Assembly (NCBI GenBank): GCA_965368115.1
Contig: CBDULQ010000047.1
Coordinates: 1 to 18,286 of the forward strand
DNA length: 18,286 nt
Source: CBDULQ01 sp965368115
Lineage (GTDB): Bacteria > Pseudomonadota > Gammaproteobacteria > SZUA-229
Direction of reading: 5' to 3'
Under the pieces are notes generated by a model, which was not told the DNA's origin, did no database searches, and saw only the letters and a program-made list of their open reading frames with translations. Below, piece after piece: positions 6,753 to 14,361 of the stretch. The position numbers and the translations under genes are program-made. Positions within the stretch are counted from its first letter, which is position 1. Each line of letters starts with the position of its first letter.

Positions 6753-7865
6753 ATGGTCGACAACAAACATTCTACACACTTTTTATTCGCCTGGACTCTG
6801 GCCGGCTTATTCATTGCCGCCATTGTGCTCGCGCTGTGGCCCGCATCCACCGCGCATAACGGCAACGGCCGGCAGTCCACACACAGGGGTTCAGACATGG
6901 GCCCCGTGTCCTATGCCGATGCCGTGCGCAAAGCAGCGCCCGCCGTCGTCAGTATTCAGACCAGCCGCCTGGTTCAGGATCGCCCCGCCCTGCTCGATGG
7001 CCTGCTCAACCAGACGCCGCCGGCTACGGTGCGTCGCAACCAGGGCTCCGGTGTCATTGTCGACGATAAAGGCCACATCCTCACCAATTACCACGTCATC
7101 GCCAATGCACAGAACATTCTGGTCACGCTTTACGATGGCCAGCAACTGGAAGCCACGGTCGTCGGTTCCGATCCGGACACGGACCTCGCCGTCATCACCA
7201 TCGATCTCAAAAATGGTTTGAACACCCGTTTCGGCGACCATCGCCGCATCATGGTCGGCGACGTGGTGCTGGCCATCGGCAATCCATTCGGCATCGGCCA
7301 GACCGTGACCCAGGGCATCATCAGCGCCACCGGTCGTGACCGGGTCGGTCTCAATACCTATGAAAATTTTATCCAGACCGACGCTGCTATCAATCCCGGC
7401 AACTCCGGCGGCGCGCTGATCAATGCACTGGGTGAAATCGTCGGCATCAATTCAGCCATCTTCAGCGAATCCGGGAGCTACCACGGTATCAGTTTCGCCA
7501 TTCCCATCGACATGGCCTTCAACGTGATGCAGCAGATTCTCGACCATGGTCAGGTGATTCGCGGCTGGCTCGGTGTCGAAGGCGTCGATCTGAATCCACA
7601 GATCCTGCAACGACTCAAGTTGCCGGATGTGCGCGGCGTACTGATTACCGATGTGCTGCCCGATGGCCCGGCCGCCAAAGCCGATCTGAAACCGGGCGAT
7701 ATTATTACCGACATCAACAGCACTCCGATCCGCGATGTGCGCGACGTGCTCGACACCATTGCACGCGGCAAACCCGGTGACCAGGTACGTATCAACGGCA
7801 TTCGCAAACAACAGAGTTTCTCCACCCTGGCCACCCTGGATCAGCGCCCCACCGAAAGTCGCTAA
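6753..7865 (+). CDS. degS: DegS/AlgW-type periplasmic serine protease with one PDZ domain
   Basis: A membrane-anchored HtrA-family protease. In E. coli and Pseudomonas this type senses misfolded outer-membrane proteins through its PDZ domain and makes the first cut in the anti-sigma factor RseA/MucA, switching on sigma-E. From the ATG at 6753 the protein has 370 residues. A membrane anchor spans about residues 10-31. The trypsin-like domain has His114 (LTNYHVI), Asp144 (DTDLAVI) and Ser218 (NPGNSGG). One PDZ domain runs from about 272 to 359, as in DegS/AlgW and unlike the two-PDZ DegP/DegQ. An ATG nine codons upstream (6726) is in frame, but it lies exactly on the divergent nif3-like start; neither start has a clear ribosome binding site. 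DegS versus AlgW naming is a matter of lineage. Confidence 0.93.
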   Translation: MVDNKHSTHFLFAWTLAGLFIAAIVLALWPASTAHNGNGRQSTHRGSDMGPVSYADAVRKAAPAVVSIQTSRLVQDRPALLDGLLNQTPPATVRRNQGSGVIVDDKGHILTNYHVIANAQNILVTLYDGQQLEATVVGSDPDTDLAVITIDLKNGLNTRFGDHRRIMVGDVVLAIGNPFGIGQTVTQGIISATGRDRVGLNTYENFIQTDAAINPGNSGGALINALGEIVGINSAIFSESGSYHGISFAIPIDMAFNVMQQILDHGQVIRGWLGVEGVDLNPQILQRLKLPDVRGVLITDVLPDGPAAKADLKPGDIITDINSTPIRDVRDVLDTIARGKPGDQVRINGIRKQQSFSTLATLDQRPTESR

Positions 7866-7920
7866 GGCATTCATCCCGGCTCGACCGGTCTTCATTGTTC
7901 CGTCATTTTTTCGTCCTGAA

Positions 7921-7940
7921 CAGGTCGCGAAATCGACCTG
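7921..7940. repeat. Hairpin downstream of degS
   Basis: CAGGTCG (7921-7927) and CGACCTG (7934-7940) are exact reverse complements with a 6-base loop, 56 bases after the degS stop. No T-run follows, so it would be a poor intrinsic terminator by itself. It might stabilise the 3' end of the degS transcript. Confidence 0.35.
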
Positions 7941-8033
7941 CACCCGAGTTTGATCCAGAGCAAATTTTTCCACTTGAAAACCTGCAAACTGATCATAAAT
8001 AAGGTGCAGGGACGGAGCATCATTCACCGTCGT

Positions 8034-8057
8034 TGCTGAACAAACTACCGTTCAGCA
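8034..8057. promoter_or_regulatory. Inverted repeat upstream of the hsp20 promoter
   Basis: TGCTGAAC (8034-8041) and GTTCAGCA (8050-8057) form a perfect 8-bp inverted repeat with an 8-base centre, ending four bases before the candidate -35 box. It does not match the CIRCE element of HrcA (TTAGCACTC/GAGTGCTAA). An activator or repressor site is a reasonable guess. Confidence 0.4.
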
Positions 8058-8061
8058 GGGA

Positions 8062-8089
8062 CTTGAAATCAGAAAACGGGTCCTTACTT
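8062..8089 (+). promoter_or_regulatory. Candidate heat-shock (sigma-32) promoter of hsp20
   Basis: CTTGAAA at 8062-8068 is an exact match to the sigma-32 -35 consensus. After a 13-base spacer, CCTTACTT (8082-8089) is a partial match to the -10 consensus CCCCATNT. The spacing is within the normal range and the downstream gene encodes a small heat-shock protein, which sigma-32 usually controls. A second CTTGAAA at 7973-7979 has a poorer partner. Confidence 0.5.
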
Positions 8090-8135
8090 TATGTAGTAAC
8101 TTAACTAATTCTGCTTGTTTGAAGGAGACTTGAAA

Positions 8136-8570
8136 ATGAGCCTGGTACGTCATAACCCCTGGAGCCTGTTTGATCAGTTACAACGCGAGATGAACCGGTT
8201 CCCCATGAAAACCACTTCCGAAGATAACGGCGATGTCGTCACCAGCGACTGGGCACCGGCCGTCGACATCAAGGAAGAAGACAATCGCTTCCTGCTGATC
8301 GCCGACATTCCCGGCGTCGATCCGAAGGATATCGAAATCCATATGGAAAAAGGTATCCTGACCTTGAAAGGTGAACGCGAGTCGGAAAAGAAAACCGAGC
8401 GCGAAGGTTATAAGCGCATCGAACGTGAGCACGGTATTTTTTATCGCCGCTTTACCATGCCGGACGGCGTCAATCCCGAAGGCATCGAGGCGAACAGCAA
8501 AAACGGCGTACTGACTGTCGTGATTCCGAAATCGGAAGCCGTTCAGCCGCGTCGCATCGAAGTGAACTAA
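8136..8570 (+). CDS. Hsp20-family small heat-shock protein
   Basis: A cytoplasmic, ATP-independent holdase chaperone that keeps unfolding proteins soluble for refolding by other chaperones. The 144-residue protein has a short N-terminal arm (NPWSLFDQLQREMNRF) and an alpha-crystallin domain from about 40 to 135. In the domain, DIPGVDPKDIEI is the conserved strand region and NGVLTVVIPK the A-x-x-x-n-G-v-L signature. The C-terminal RRIEVN contains the I-x-V motif used in oligomer assembly. The ATG at 8136 is chosen over an upstream in-frame TTG at 8115 because AAGGAG lies eight bases before it. It is a one-gene unit between a candidate heat-shock promoter and a strong terminator. The family has several members per genome, so I give no symbol. 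Confidence 0.95.
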   Translation: MSLVRHNPWSLFDQLQREMNRFPMKTTSEDNGDVVTSDWAPAVDIKEEDNRFLLIADIPGVDPKDIEIHMEKGILTLKGERESEKKTEREGYKRIEREHGIFYRRFTMPDGVNPEGIEANSKNGVLTVVIPKSEAVQPRRIEVN

Positions 8571-8593
8571 TCACAGTTCTTCACGCAAAAAAC

Positions 8594-8627
8594 AAAAGGC
8601 ATGACCACATATGGTCATGCCTTTTTT
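8594..8627. terminator. Bidirectional intrinsic terminator
   Basis: AAAAGGCATGACCA (8594-8607) pairs perfectly with TGGTCATGCCTTTT (8612-8625) around a CATA loop. T residues follow on the plus strand. On the minus strand the stem is followed by a T-rich run broken by one G. It lies 23 bases after the hsp20 stop and 24 bases past the stop of the convergent zinc-ribbon gene, so it can end both transcripts. Confidence 0.9.
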
Positions 8628-8650
8628 ATGTATTCAGTTAAAAATATGAA

Positions 8651-8836
8651 CTAGCGCGCTTCGTTTTTAATGGCGCCGCAACGCTTGCATTTATAAACCG
8701 TCACCAGTCTGCCCTGTTTCACATCGAACTGCTGATCGGTCACCACTTCCCATTTATGAAAACCTTTTTTGCACAGGGTGTTGCCCTTGTGTTTTTCCGA
8801 GGGTTTCTTTTTTTTGAACGGAAGGATGTCGGCCAT
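8651..8836 (-). CDS. Small zinc-ribbon-like protein of unknown function
   Basis: A 61-residue, lysine-rich protein. A Cys22-x4-His27 pair (LCKKGFHKW) and a Cys50-x2-Cys53 pair (YKCKRCGAIK) would give four ligands for one zinc, with about 22 residues between the pairs. This is a rubredoxin/zinc-ribbon-like layout seen in several families of short uncharacterised proteins. The basic N-terminus (PFKKKKPSEKHK) could contact nucleic acid, but that is inference. The start is the only ATG, preceded by an AAAGG-type sequence. It lies 105 bases after the hisD stop in the same direction and might be read from that operon. It ends at the terminator shared with hsp20. I do not know its function. Confidence 0.75.
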   Translation of the reverse strand: MADILPFKKKKPSEKHKGNTLCKKGFHKWEVVTDQQFDVKQGRLVTVYKCKRCGAIKNEAR

Positions 8837-8941
8837 GCTGCTGCCTTTGTTTGTGCGGTTACTTCATCGAACTCTTACCCATCCAGCCAACATCATGAGA
8901 TTCCCACCACAAGCATACGGGAACAGCAGATAGAGGTTCCT

Positions 8942-10243
8942 TTAATCTTTGACGCGGTATTCGGCGGAACGGGCGTGGGCCACCAGACCTTCACCACGCG
9001 CCAGCACAGAAGCCACCTTGCCCAGCTCCGATGAACCGTCCGACGAACAGCCGATGAGGCTGGAACGTTTCTGAAAATCGTACACACCCAGAGGTGATGA
9101 AAAACGTGCGGTACGCGATGTCGGCAAGACGTGGTTCGGTCCGGCACAATAGTCGCCCAGGGCTTCAGCGGTGTATCGGCCCATGAAAATGGCACCGGCA
9201 TGGCGAATTTTTTTCGCCCAGTCCTGGGCGTCGTCCATCGACAATTCCAGATGTTCCGGCGCAATGTAGTTGGCCACTTCGATGGCCTGGTCCATATCTT
9301 TTGTAGTAATCAACACGCCGCGATCTTTCAACGACGTTTTGATGATCTCGGCGCGTGGCATCTCCTGAATCAGTTTATCGATACTGGCTTTGACCTGTGC
9401 GACATAATCGGCATCGGGACAGACCAGAATCGATTGTGCGTCTTCGTCGTGCTCCGCCTGGGAAAACATGTCCATGGCAATCCAGTCCGGATCAGTCTTG
9501 CCGTCGCAGACCACACAGATTTCAGACGGGCCCGCGATCATATCGATGCCCACGGCACCGAACACCATGCGTTTTGCAGTGGCGACAAAAATATTGCCCG
9601 GACCGACGATCTTGTCCACCTGGGGTACGGTTTGCGTGCCGTAAGCCAGCGCAGCAACCGCCTGTGCACCACCGATAGCGAACACACGATCGACACCGGC
9701 GATCGCCGCCGCCGCAAATACCAGGTCGTTGACTTCACCGTCCGGTGTCGGTACCACCATGATGAGTTCCGGCACGCCGGCAACTTTCGCCGGAATGGCG
9801 TTCATCAAAACGGATGACGGATAAGCCGCCTTACCGCCGGGCACATAGAGACCGACGCGGTCCATCGGCATCACCTGCTGACCCAGCACCGTACCGTCCG
9901 CTTCGGTGTAGGACCAGGACTCCATTTTCTGCTTTTCCGCGTAAGCACGGATACGTGCAGCGGCTTTTTCCAGCGCTTCTTTCTGTTCTACCGGAATGCG
10001 ATCCAGTGCGGCATGCAAAGTATCGGCAGACATATCCAGTTCGGCCATGCCTTCGGCATTCAAACGATCGAAGCGATTGGTATATTCGACCACCGCATCA
10101 TCGCCACGGGCGCGCACTTCACGAATGATTTCGTTGACGATGCTGAACACCTTGTCGTCGGAGACCGAGTCCCAGGCCAGCAGCGCATCCAGTTGCGACC
10201 AGAAGTCATCCTGGTTGGCATCCAGTTGTTTAATCTCAGTCAT
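8942..10243 (-). CDS. hisD: Histidinol dehydrogenase
   Basis: Catalyses the last two steps of histidine synthesis, oxidising L-histidinol via histidinal to histidine with two NAD+, using a catalytic zinc in the cytoplasm. The 433-residue length equals the family norm (E. coli 434). Expected zinc and catalytic residues are all present: Gln262 and His265 (FSQAEHDEDAQ), Glu330-His331 (APEHLEL), Asp364 and His371 in the GDYCAGPNHVLPT signature, and His423 (VAHARSAEYR). Its start overlaps the end of hisG by eight bases, so translation is coupled. In many gammaproteobacteria hisC follows hisD; here a zinc-ribbon gene and hsp20 occupy that place. Confidence 0.98.
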   Translation of the reverse strand: MTEIKQLDANQDDFWSQLDALLAWDSVSDDKVFSIVNEIIREVRARGDDAVVEYTNRFDRLNAEGMAELDMSADTLHAALDRIPVEQKEALEKAAARIRAYAEKQKMESWSYTEADGTVLGQQVMPMDRVGLYVPGGKAAYPSSVLMNAIPAKVAGVPELIMVVPTPDGEVNDLVFAAAAIAGVDRVFAIGGAQAVAALAYGTQTVPQVDKIVGPGNIFVATAKRMVFGAVGIDMIAGPSEICVVCDGKTDPDWIAMDMFSQAEHDEDAQSILVCPDADYVAQVKASIDKLIQEMPRAEIIKTSLKDRGVLITTKDMDQAIEVANYIAPEHLELSMDDAQDWAKKIRHAGAIFMGRYTAEALGDYCAGPNHVLPTSRTARFSSPLGVYDFQKRSSLIGCSSDGSSELGKVASVLARGEGLVAHARSAEYRVKD

Positions 10244-10871
10244 GACTTACCGCCTCGCGCATGTGATCCACCAGGGCCTGGATACGATCGTGTTTCATTT
10301 TTAACGACGCCTTGTTCACCACCAGTCGCGAACTGATGTGGGCAATATGGTCGATGGGTTTCAAACCGTTGGCTTTTAATGTGTTGCCGGTATCCACCAC
10401 ATCAACGATGAGGTCGGACAAGCCGACGATGGGGCCCAGCTCCATGGAACCGTAGAGTTTGATCACTTCCACCTGCTGGCCGCGCTCGGCAAAAAAGCGC
10501 CGCGTTACATTGACGAACTTGGTGGCCACGCGCAGACGCCGATCGCTGGGCTGGTAGTCGTTCATACCGGCGGTCATCAGTTTGCAGCGGGCGATGTTCA
10601 GATCGACCAGTTCATACAGGCCTTCACCGCCATGCTCCATCAGCACGTCTTTACCGGCGACACCCAGATCCGCCGCGCCGTACTGCACATAGGTGGGCAC
10701 GTCGGTGGCGCGGATGATCACCAGCTTGATGTCGTCATGGTTGGTATCCAGGATCAACTTGCGGCTGGTTTCCGGGTCGTCCCGGGGAATGATATCCGCC
10801 TGTTTCAGTAACGGCAGGGTTTCCTTGAAGATGCGGCCCTTGGACAGGGCGATGGTAATCGGCTTGCTCAT
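10236..10871 (-). CDS. hisG: ATP phosphoribosyltransferase, short form
   Basis: Catalyses the first, feedback-controlled step of histidine synthesis, joining ATP and PRPP to phosphoribosyl-ATP. At 211 residues it is the short form (HisGS), lacking the C-terminal regulatory domain of the roughly 300-residue long form. Short forms work as a hetero-octamer with HisZ, which supplies the histidine-sensing function; hisZ is not in this window. The N-terminal ITIALSKGRI, the LGVAGKDVL region and the PRPP-binding segment DLIVDVVDTGNTLKANGL are clear. It starts 16 bases after murA and overlaps hisD by eight. Confidence 0.97.
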   Translation of the reverse strand: MSKPITIALSKGRIFKETLPLLKQADIIPRDDPETSRKLILDTNHDDIKLVIIRATDVPTYVQYGAADLGVAGKDVLMEHGGEGLYELVDLNIARCKLMTAGMNDYQPSDRRLRVATKFVNVTRRFFAERGQQVEVIKLYGSMELGPIVGLSDLIVDVVDTGNTLKANGLKPIDHIAHISSRLVVNKASLKMKHDRIQALVDHMREAVSHD

Positions 10872-10887
10872 GCTTGCTTCAACACTG

Positions 10888-12147
10888 TTAATTCGGGATG
10901 CGGCGGATTCTGGCGCCCAGGCTGGCGAGTTTTTCCTCGATCAGTTCGTAGCCACGGTCGATATGATAAATGCGTTGTACTTCAGTTTCACCCTTTGCCA
11001 CCAGACCGGCCAGAATCAGGCTGGCGGAGGCACGCAGATCGGTGGCCATCACCGGCGCTGAAGTCAGCCCGTCGACACCGCGCACGATGGCGGTATTGCC
11101 TTCCACTTCGATGTCCGCACCCATGCGCTGCATTTCCTGCACATGCATGAAACGATTCTCGAACACGGTTTCGACAATGGTGCCGGTGCCTTCGGCTATG
11201 GTGTTCAGGGCCGTGAACTGGGCCTGCATATCGGTGGGGAATGCCGGATAAGGTGCGGTGCGCACGTTGATGGCCTTCGGCTTCTGACCGTGCATATCCA
11301 GCGACACCCAGTCCTCACCCACTTCGATATCGGCGCCGGAATCGCGCAATTTATCCAGCACCACGTCGAGCAGGCGCGGCGCGGTGTTTTTCAGTTTCAC
11401 CTTGCCGCCGGTAATCGCCGCGGCCACCAGGAAGGTACCGGTTTCGATACGGTCGGGGACGACGCGATAACGGGTACCCTGCAGGCGCTCGACGCCTTCC
11501 ACGGTGATGGTATCCGTGCCGGCGCCGGATATTTTCGCGCCCATGGCGTTGAGGAAATTCGCCAGGTCCACCACCTCGGGTTCACGGGCAGCGTTTTCCA
11601 GCACACTGGTGCCTTTCGCCAGCGCCGCCGCCATCATCAGGTTTTCGGTGCCGGTCACGGTGACCAGGTCCATGACGATGCGGGCGCCCTGCAAGCGATC
11701 GGCTCTGGCGCTGATGTAACCGTTCTTCACTTCGATATCGGCGCCCATCTCCTGCAGCCCCTTGATGTGCAGGTTCACCGGCCGCGAGCCGATGGCGCAA
11801 CCGCCGGGCAGGGACACCTGGGCCTGACCATAACGGGCCAGCAGCGGTCCCAGTACCAGAATGGAGGAGCGCATGGTTTTGACCAGTTCATAGGGCGCGA
11901 TCTGGTGCTCGATGGTGGAAGCATCCACTTCGATGCTCATGGTTTCATCCACTACCACGGTAACCCCCATGGAACCGAGCAGGGCCATGGTGGTGGTCAC
12001 ATCCTGCAGGTGAGGTACGTTTTCGATAATCGCCGGACCGTCCGCCAACAGGGTCGCCGCCATGATCGGCAGCACCGCGTTCTTGGCTCCGGAAATCCGA
12101 ATTTCACCTTGCAGGGTGGCGCCACCCTGAATCAACAGTTTGTTCAT
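10888..12147 (-). CDS. murA: UDP-N-acetylglucosamine 1-carboxyvinyltransferase
   Basis: Transfers enolpyruvate from PEP to UDP-GlcNAc, the first committed step of peptidoglycan synthesis, in the cytoplasm; it is the target of fosfomycin. The 419-residue protein matches E. coli MurA in length. Lys22-Asn23 (SGAKNAVLP) bind substrate, and the PEP-reactive Cys117 lies in LPGGCAIGSRPVNLHI. Having Cys rather than Asp there predicts a fosfomycin-sensitive enzyme. The C-terminal RGYELIEEKLASLGARIRR segment is normal. It sits between mlaB (51 bases upstream) and hisG (16 bases downstream). In many relatives a BolA-like gene (ibaG) lies between mlaB and murA; it is absent here. Confidence 0.98.
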   Translation of the reverse strand: MNKLLIQGGATLQGEIRISGAKNAVLPIMAATLLADGPAIIENVPHLQDVTTTMALLGSMGVTVVVDETMSIEVDASTIEHQIAPYELVKTMRSSILVLGPLLARYGQAQVSLPGGCAIGSRPVNLHIKGLQEMGADIEVKNGYISARADRLQGARIVMDLVTVTGTENLMMAAALAKGTSVLENAAREPEVVDLANFLNAMGAKISGAGTDTITVEGVERLQGTRYRVVPDRIETGTFLVAAAITGGKVKLKNTAPRLLDVVLDKLRDSGADIEVGEDWVSLDMHGQKPKAINVRTAPYPAFPTDMQAQFTALNTIAEGTGTIVETVFENRFMHVQEMQRMGADIEVEGNTAIVRGVDGLTSAPVMATDLRASASLILAGLVAKGETEVQRIYHIDRGYELIEEKLASLGARIRRIPN

Positions 12148-12198
12148 GCAAATACTTTAATGGTTATCAGCCCTGCTCGATGGACGGACCGGCTGCGC

Positions 12199-12492
12199 CT
12201 ACGCGATCGGCAGGTCGTCATCGATGCCATAAGCCCGGGCAATGGTCAGTAATTGTTCGGGGACGTTATGATACTTGATTTGCCGCCCTTTTTGCTGGGC
12301 GTTTTTCAGCCACTCCAGCAATAACGCCAGGCCGGCGCTATTGCTGTGACTGACACCGGCCAGATCGATCTCGATATCGGTCTGTTCGGGCCAGTCCAGC
12401 GACCGCCTCAGCGCGTCGGCCACCGAGTCGAAGGTCAGCTCACCGCGGACACTGAGCCGGGCGCCGTCGCGACTGATCTGGAGCGGGTTCAC
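12199..12492 (-). CDS. mlaB: Phospholipid transport STAS-domain protein MlaB
   Basis: MlaB is the small cytoplasmic STAS-domain subunit that binds MlaF and supports assembly and ATPase activity of the MlaFEDB inner-membrane complex. The 97-residue protein is a bare STAS domain. The key loop reads SHSNSAGLALLLEWL, with Ser52 at the position of the essential Thr52 of E. coli MlaB. LTFDSVADALRRSL forms the first helix region. The start overlaps the end of mlaC by four bases (ATGA), so it is coupled to the operon. The 51-base gap to murA has no gene or clear terminator. Confidence 0.92.
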   Translation of the reverse strand: MNPLQISRDGARLSVRGELTFDSVADALRRSLDWPEQTDIEIDLAGVSHSNSAGLALLLEWLKNAQQKGRQIKYHNVPEQLLTIARAYGIDDDLPIA

Positions 12493-13097
12493 GAAGACGC
12501 GTCAGTCTTGTTCAACAGTTTGTCGATCAGGCCGTCCATGCCCACCTTGCGGATATCCGCCGCAAAACTGTTGCGATAGTTGGTGACCAGACTGATGCCG
12601 TCGATCTTGATGTCGTACACCTTCCATTCACCGTCTTTCTCGCGCAGGCGATAATCGATGGGGATGGCCGGACCACTGGCCTGCATCACCTGGGTTTTGA
12701 CCTCGGTGGTGCGCTTGCCCTCCTCGGGACCGTCATAGGGCAGGAATTCGATTTTCTGGTCGGTATATTCGATCAGCGATTTACTGTAGGTGCGAATCAG
12801 CATGGTCTTGAAGGCTTCGGTGAAGCGCAACTGCTGATCTTCATTGGCGCTACGCCAGTTCTTGCCCAGCGCCAGCTTGCTCATGGCGCGAAAATCCACC
12901 AGCGGGATGATGATGGTATCCACCAGGTGAGACACTTTTTCCGGGTTCTTTTCGTATTCGGCCTTGTTGTCCTGAAGAATTTTCAGCACTTTTTCCGAGG
13001 TCTGTTTGATCAGTTCATCCGGCTGCAGGGCGTTGGCCTGCACCATGGATAGCGCCGCCAGCAACAGCAACGTCAACAGAGTTTGTAGTTTTTTCAT
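12489..13097 (-). CDS. mlaC: Periplasmic phospholipid-binding protein MlaC
   Basis: MlaC shuttles phospholipids across the periplasm between the outer-membrane MlaA complex and inner-membrane MlaFEDB, removing phospholipid from the outer leaflet. The 202-residue protein starts with a signal peptide (KKLQTLLTLLLLAALSM) that probably ends at ANA, residue 23. The mature part is the Tol-Tol-Ttg2D family domain, with VSHLVDTIIIPLVDFRAMSKLALGK-type sequence near residues 54-79. The C-terminal region has EWKVYDIKIDGISLVTNYR. It lies three bases after mlaD and overlaps mlaB by four. Confidence 0.95.
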   Translation of the reverse strand: MKKLQTLLTLLLLAALSMVQANALQPDELIKQTSEKVLKILQDNKAEYEKNPEKVSHLVDTIIIPLVDFRAMSKLALGKNWRSANEDQQLRFTEAFKTMLIRTYSKSLIEYTDQKIEFLPYDGPEEGKRTTEVKTQVMQASGPAIPIDYRLREKDGEWKVYDIKIDGISLVTNYRNSFAADIRKVGMDGLIDKLLNKTDASS

Positions 13098-13100
13098 TGT

Positions 13101-13559
13101 TTATTCCTCCTGAGCCTTGGAATACAGGAACTGGCCGATCACCTGTTCCAGTACCAGTGCCGGCTGGGTCAGTTCAATCACATCACCGGGTTTTAGATTA
13201 TCTTCTTCGGCACCCGGTTCCAGGCCGACATACTGTTCCCCCAACAGACCGGCGGTCAGGATACTGGCCGAGGTATCAAGGGGAAAATGATACTGGGGGC
13301 GGATATCCAGTGTCACCACCGCTTCAAAACGCTGGTTGTCATATTCGATGGCGGCCACCTGGCCGACCCGCACACCGCCGGCACTGACCGGGGACCGCGG
13401 CTTGAGCCCGCCCACATTATCGAAACGGGCCTTCAACTGGTAGCCGTCGCCGTTACCGTAACTGGTCAGGTTGCTGACCTGCATGGCCAGCATGAACAGT
13501 GCCGCCATGGCCCCCGCCACAAACAGCCCCACCAGAATTTCGATTGTACGTGTATTCAT
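13101..13559 (-). CDS. mlaD: MCE-domain lipid transport protein MlaD
   Basis: MlaD forms a hexameric ring in the periplasm, anchored in the inner membrane, that passes phospholipids between MlaC and MlaE. The 152-residue protein has one N-terminal membrane helix (about 7-27) and an MCE domain from about 38 to 117, with the typical ARFDNVGGLKPRSPVSAGGV and GLLGEQYVGLEPG segments. It is shorter than E. coli MlaD (183 residues), mainly at the C-terminus, but keeps a hydrophobic end (LVLEQVIGQFLYS) expected to line the pore. It sits 22 bases after mlaE and three before mlaC. Confidence 0.96.
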   Translation of the reverse strand: MNTRTIEILVGLFVAGAMAALFMLAMQVSNLTSYGNGDGYQLKARFDNVGGLKPRSPVSAGGVRVGQVAAIEYDNQRFEAVVTLDIRPQYHFPLDTSASILTAGLLGEQYVGLEPGAEEDNLKPGDVIELTQPALVLEQVIGQFLYSKAQEE

Positions 13560-13581
13560 TGTCTAGTGTCCTCAATCCCCG

Positions 13582-14361
13582 TCACACGGTAAACATCAAC
13601 GCGGTCAGAATAAAATCCAGCCCCAGCACGGCCAGTGAACCGTGCACCACGGTCCGCGTGGTCGCCTGCCCCAGACCTTCCGAGGTGGGCACGCAGTCGT
13701 GGCCTTCGAACACGGCGATCCACACCACCACGAAACCGAACACCGCGCTCTTGATGACGCCGTTGATCAGGTCATCATAAAAATCCACTTTCACCTGCAT
13801 CTGCGACCAGTAGACCCCGCCGTCCAGACCCAGCAGCAGGGTGGCCACCAGGTAACCGCCGAGAATCGCCACCGCCATGAAAATCAGCGCCAGCAGCGGT
13901 ACCGCAATCATGCCGGCAAGAAAACGCGGCGCGATGACATATTTCATCGGGTCCACCGCCATCATTTCCATACCGGACAGCTGCTCGGTACTTTTCATCA
14001 GACCGATTTCCGCGGTCAGCGCCGAACCGGCGCGACCCGCGAACAGCAGGCCGGTGAACACCGGCCCCAGCTCGCGCAGGATACTCAAAGACACCATCAG
14101 GCTGATGGAGTCCTCGGCGCCGAAGTCGACCAGCACGATATGCGCCTGCAGTGCCAGCACCATACCCACGAACAGGCCGGCGACCAGGATGATCAGCAGG
14201 GTCTGCACACCGACGAAATACAGCTGTCGCACCAGCAGCGCCGGGCGGGTAAAAATCGCCGGCAGGCTGGGCAGGGCGTGGCCCAGGAACAGGGTGCCCC
14301 GTCCGGTGCGGGCGAAGGCGTCCAGGGTCAGTTGCCCCAGTTTCTGCAATGCGTGAATCAT
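13582..14361 (-). CDS. mlaE: Phospholipid ABC transporter permease MlaE
   Basis: MlaE is the membrane-embedded dimeric permease of the Mla complex. The 259-residue protein has an N-terminal amphipathic interface helix and five to six membrane segments. The conserved MlaE signature ILRELGPVFTGLLFAGRAGS and the EIGLMKSTEQLSGMEMM stretch form the coupling region that contacts MlaF. GCVPTSEGLGQATTRTVV-type sequence near the C-terminus is also typical; here the first residues are HDCVPTSEG. It overlaps the end of mlaF by four bases, so the ATPase and permease are translationally coupled. Confidence 0.96.
   Translation of the reverse strand: MIHALQKLGQLTLDAFARTGRGTLFLGHALPSLPAIFTRPALLVRQLYFVGVQTLLIILVAGLFVGMVLALQAHIVLVDFGAEDSISLMVSLSILRELGPVFTGLLFAGRAGSALTAEIGLMKSTEQLSGMEMMAVDPMKYVIAPRFLAGMIAVPLLALIFMAVAILGGYLVATLLLGLDGGVYWSQMQVKVDFYDDLINGVIKSAVFGFVVVWIAVFEGHDCVPTSEGLGQATTRTVVHGSLAVLGLDFILTALMFTV

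Noticed and set aside
11143..12252. A 369-codon plus-strand frame opposite murA and mlaB
   Set aside because: Same shadow composition (His/Gly/Gln rich), no family resemblance, and opposite clearly real genes.
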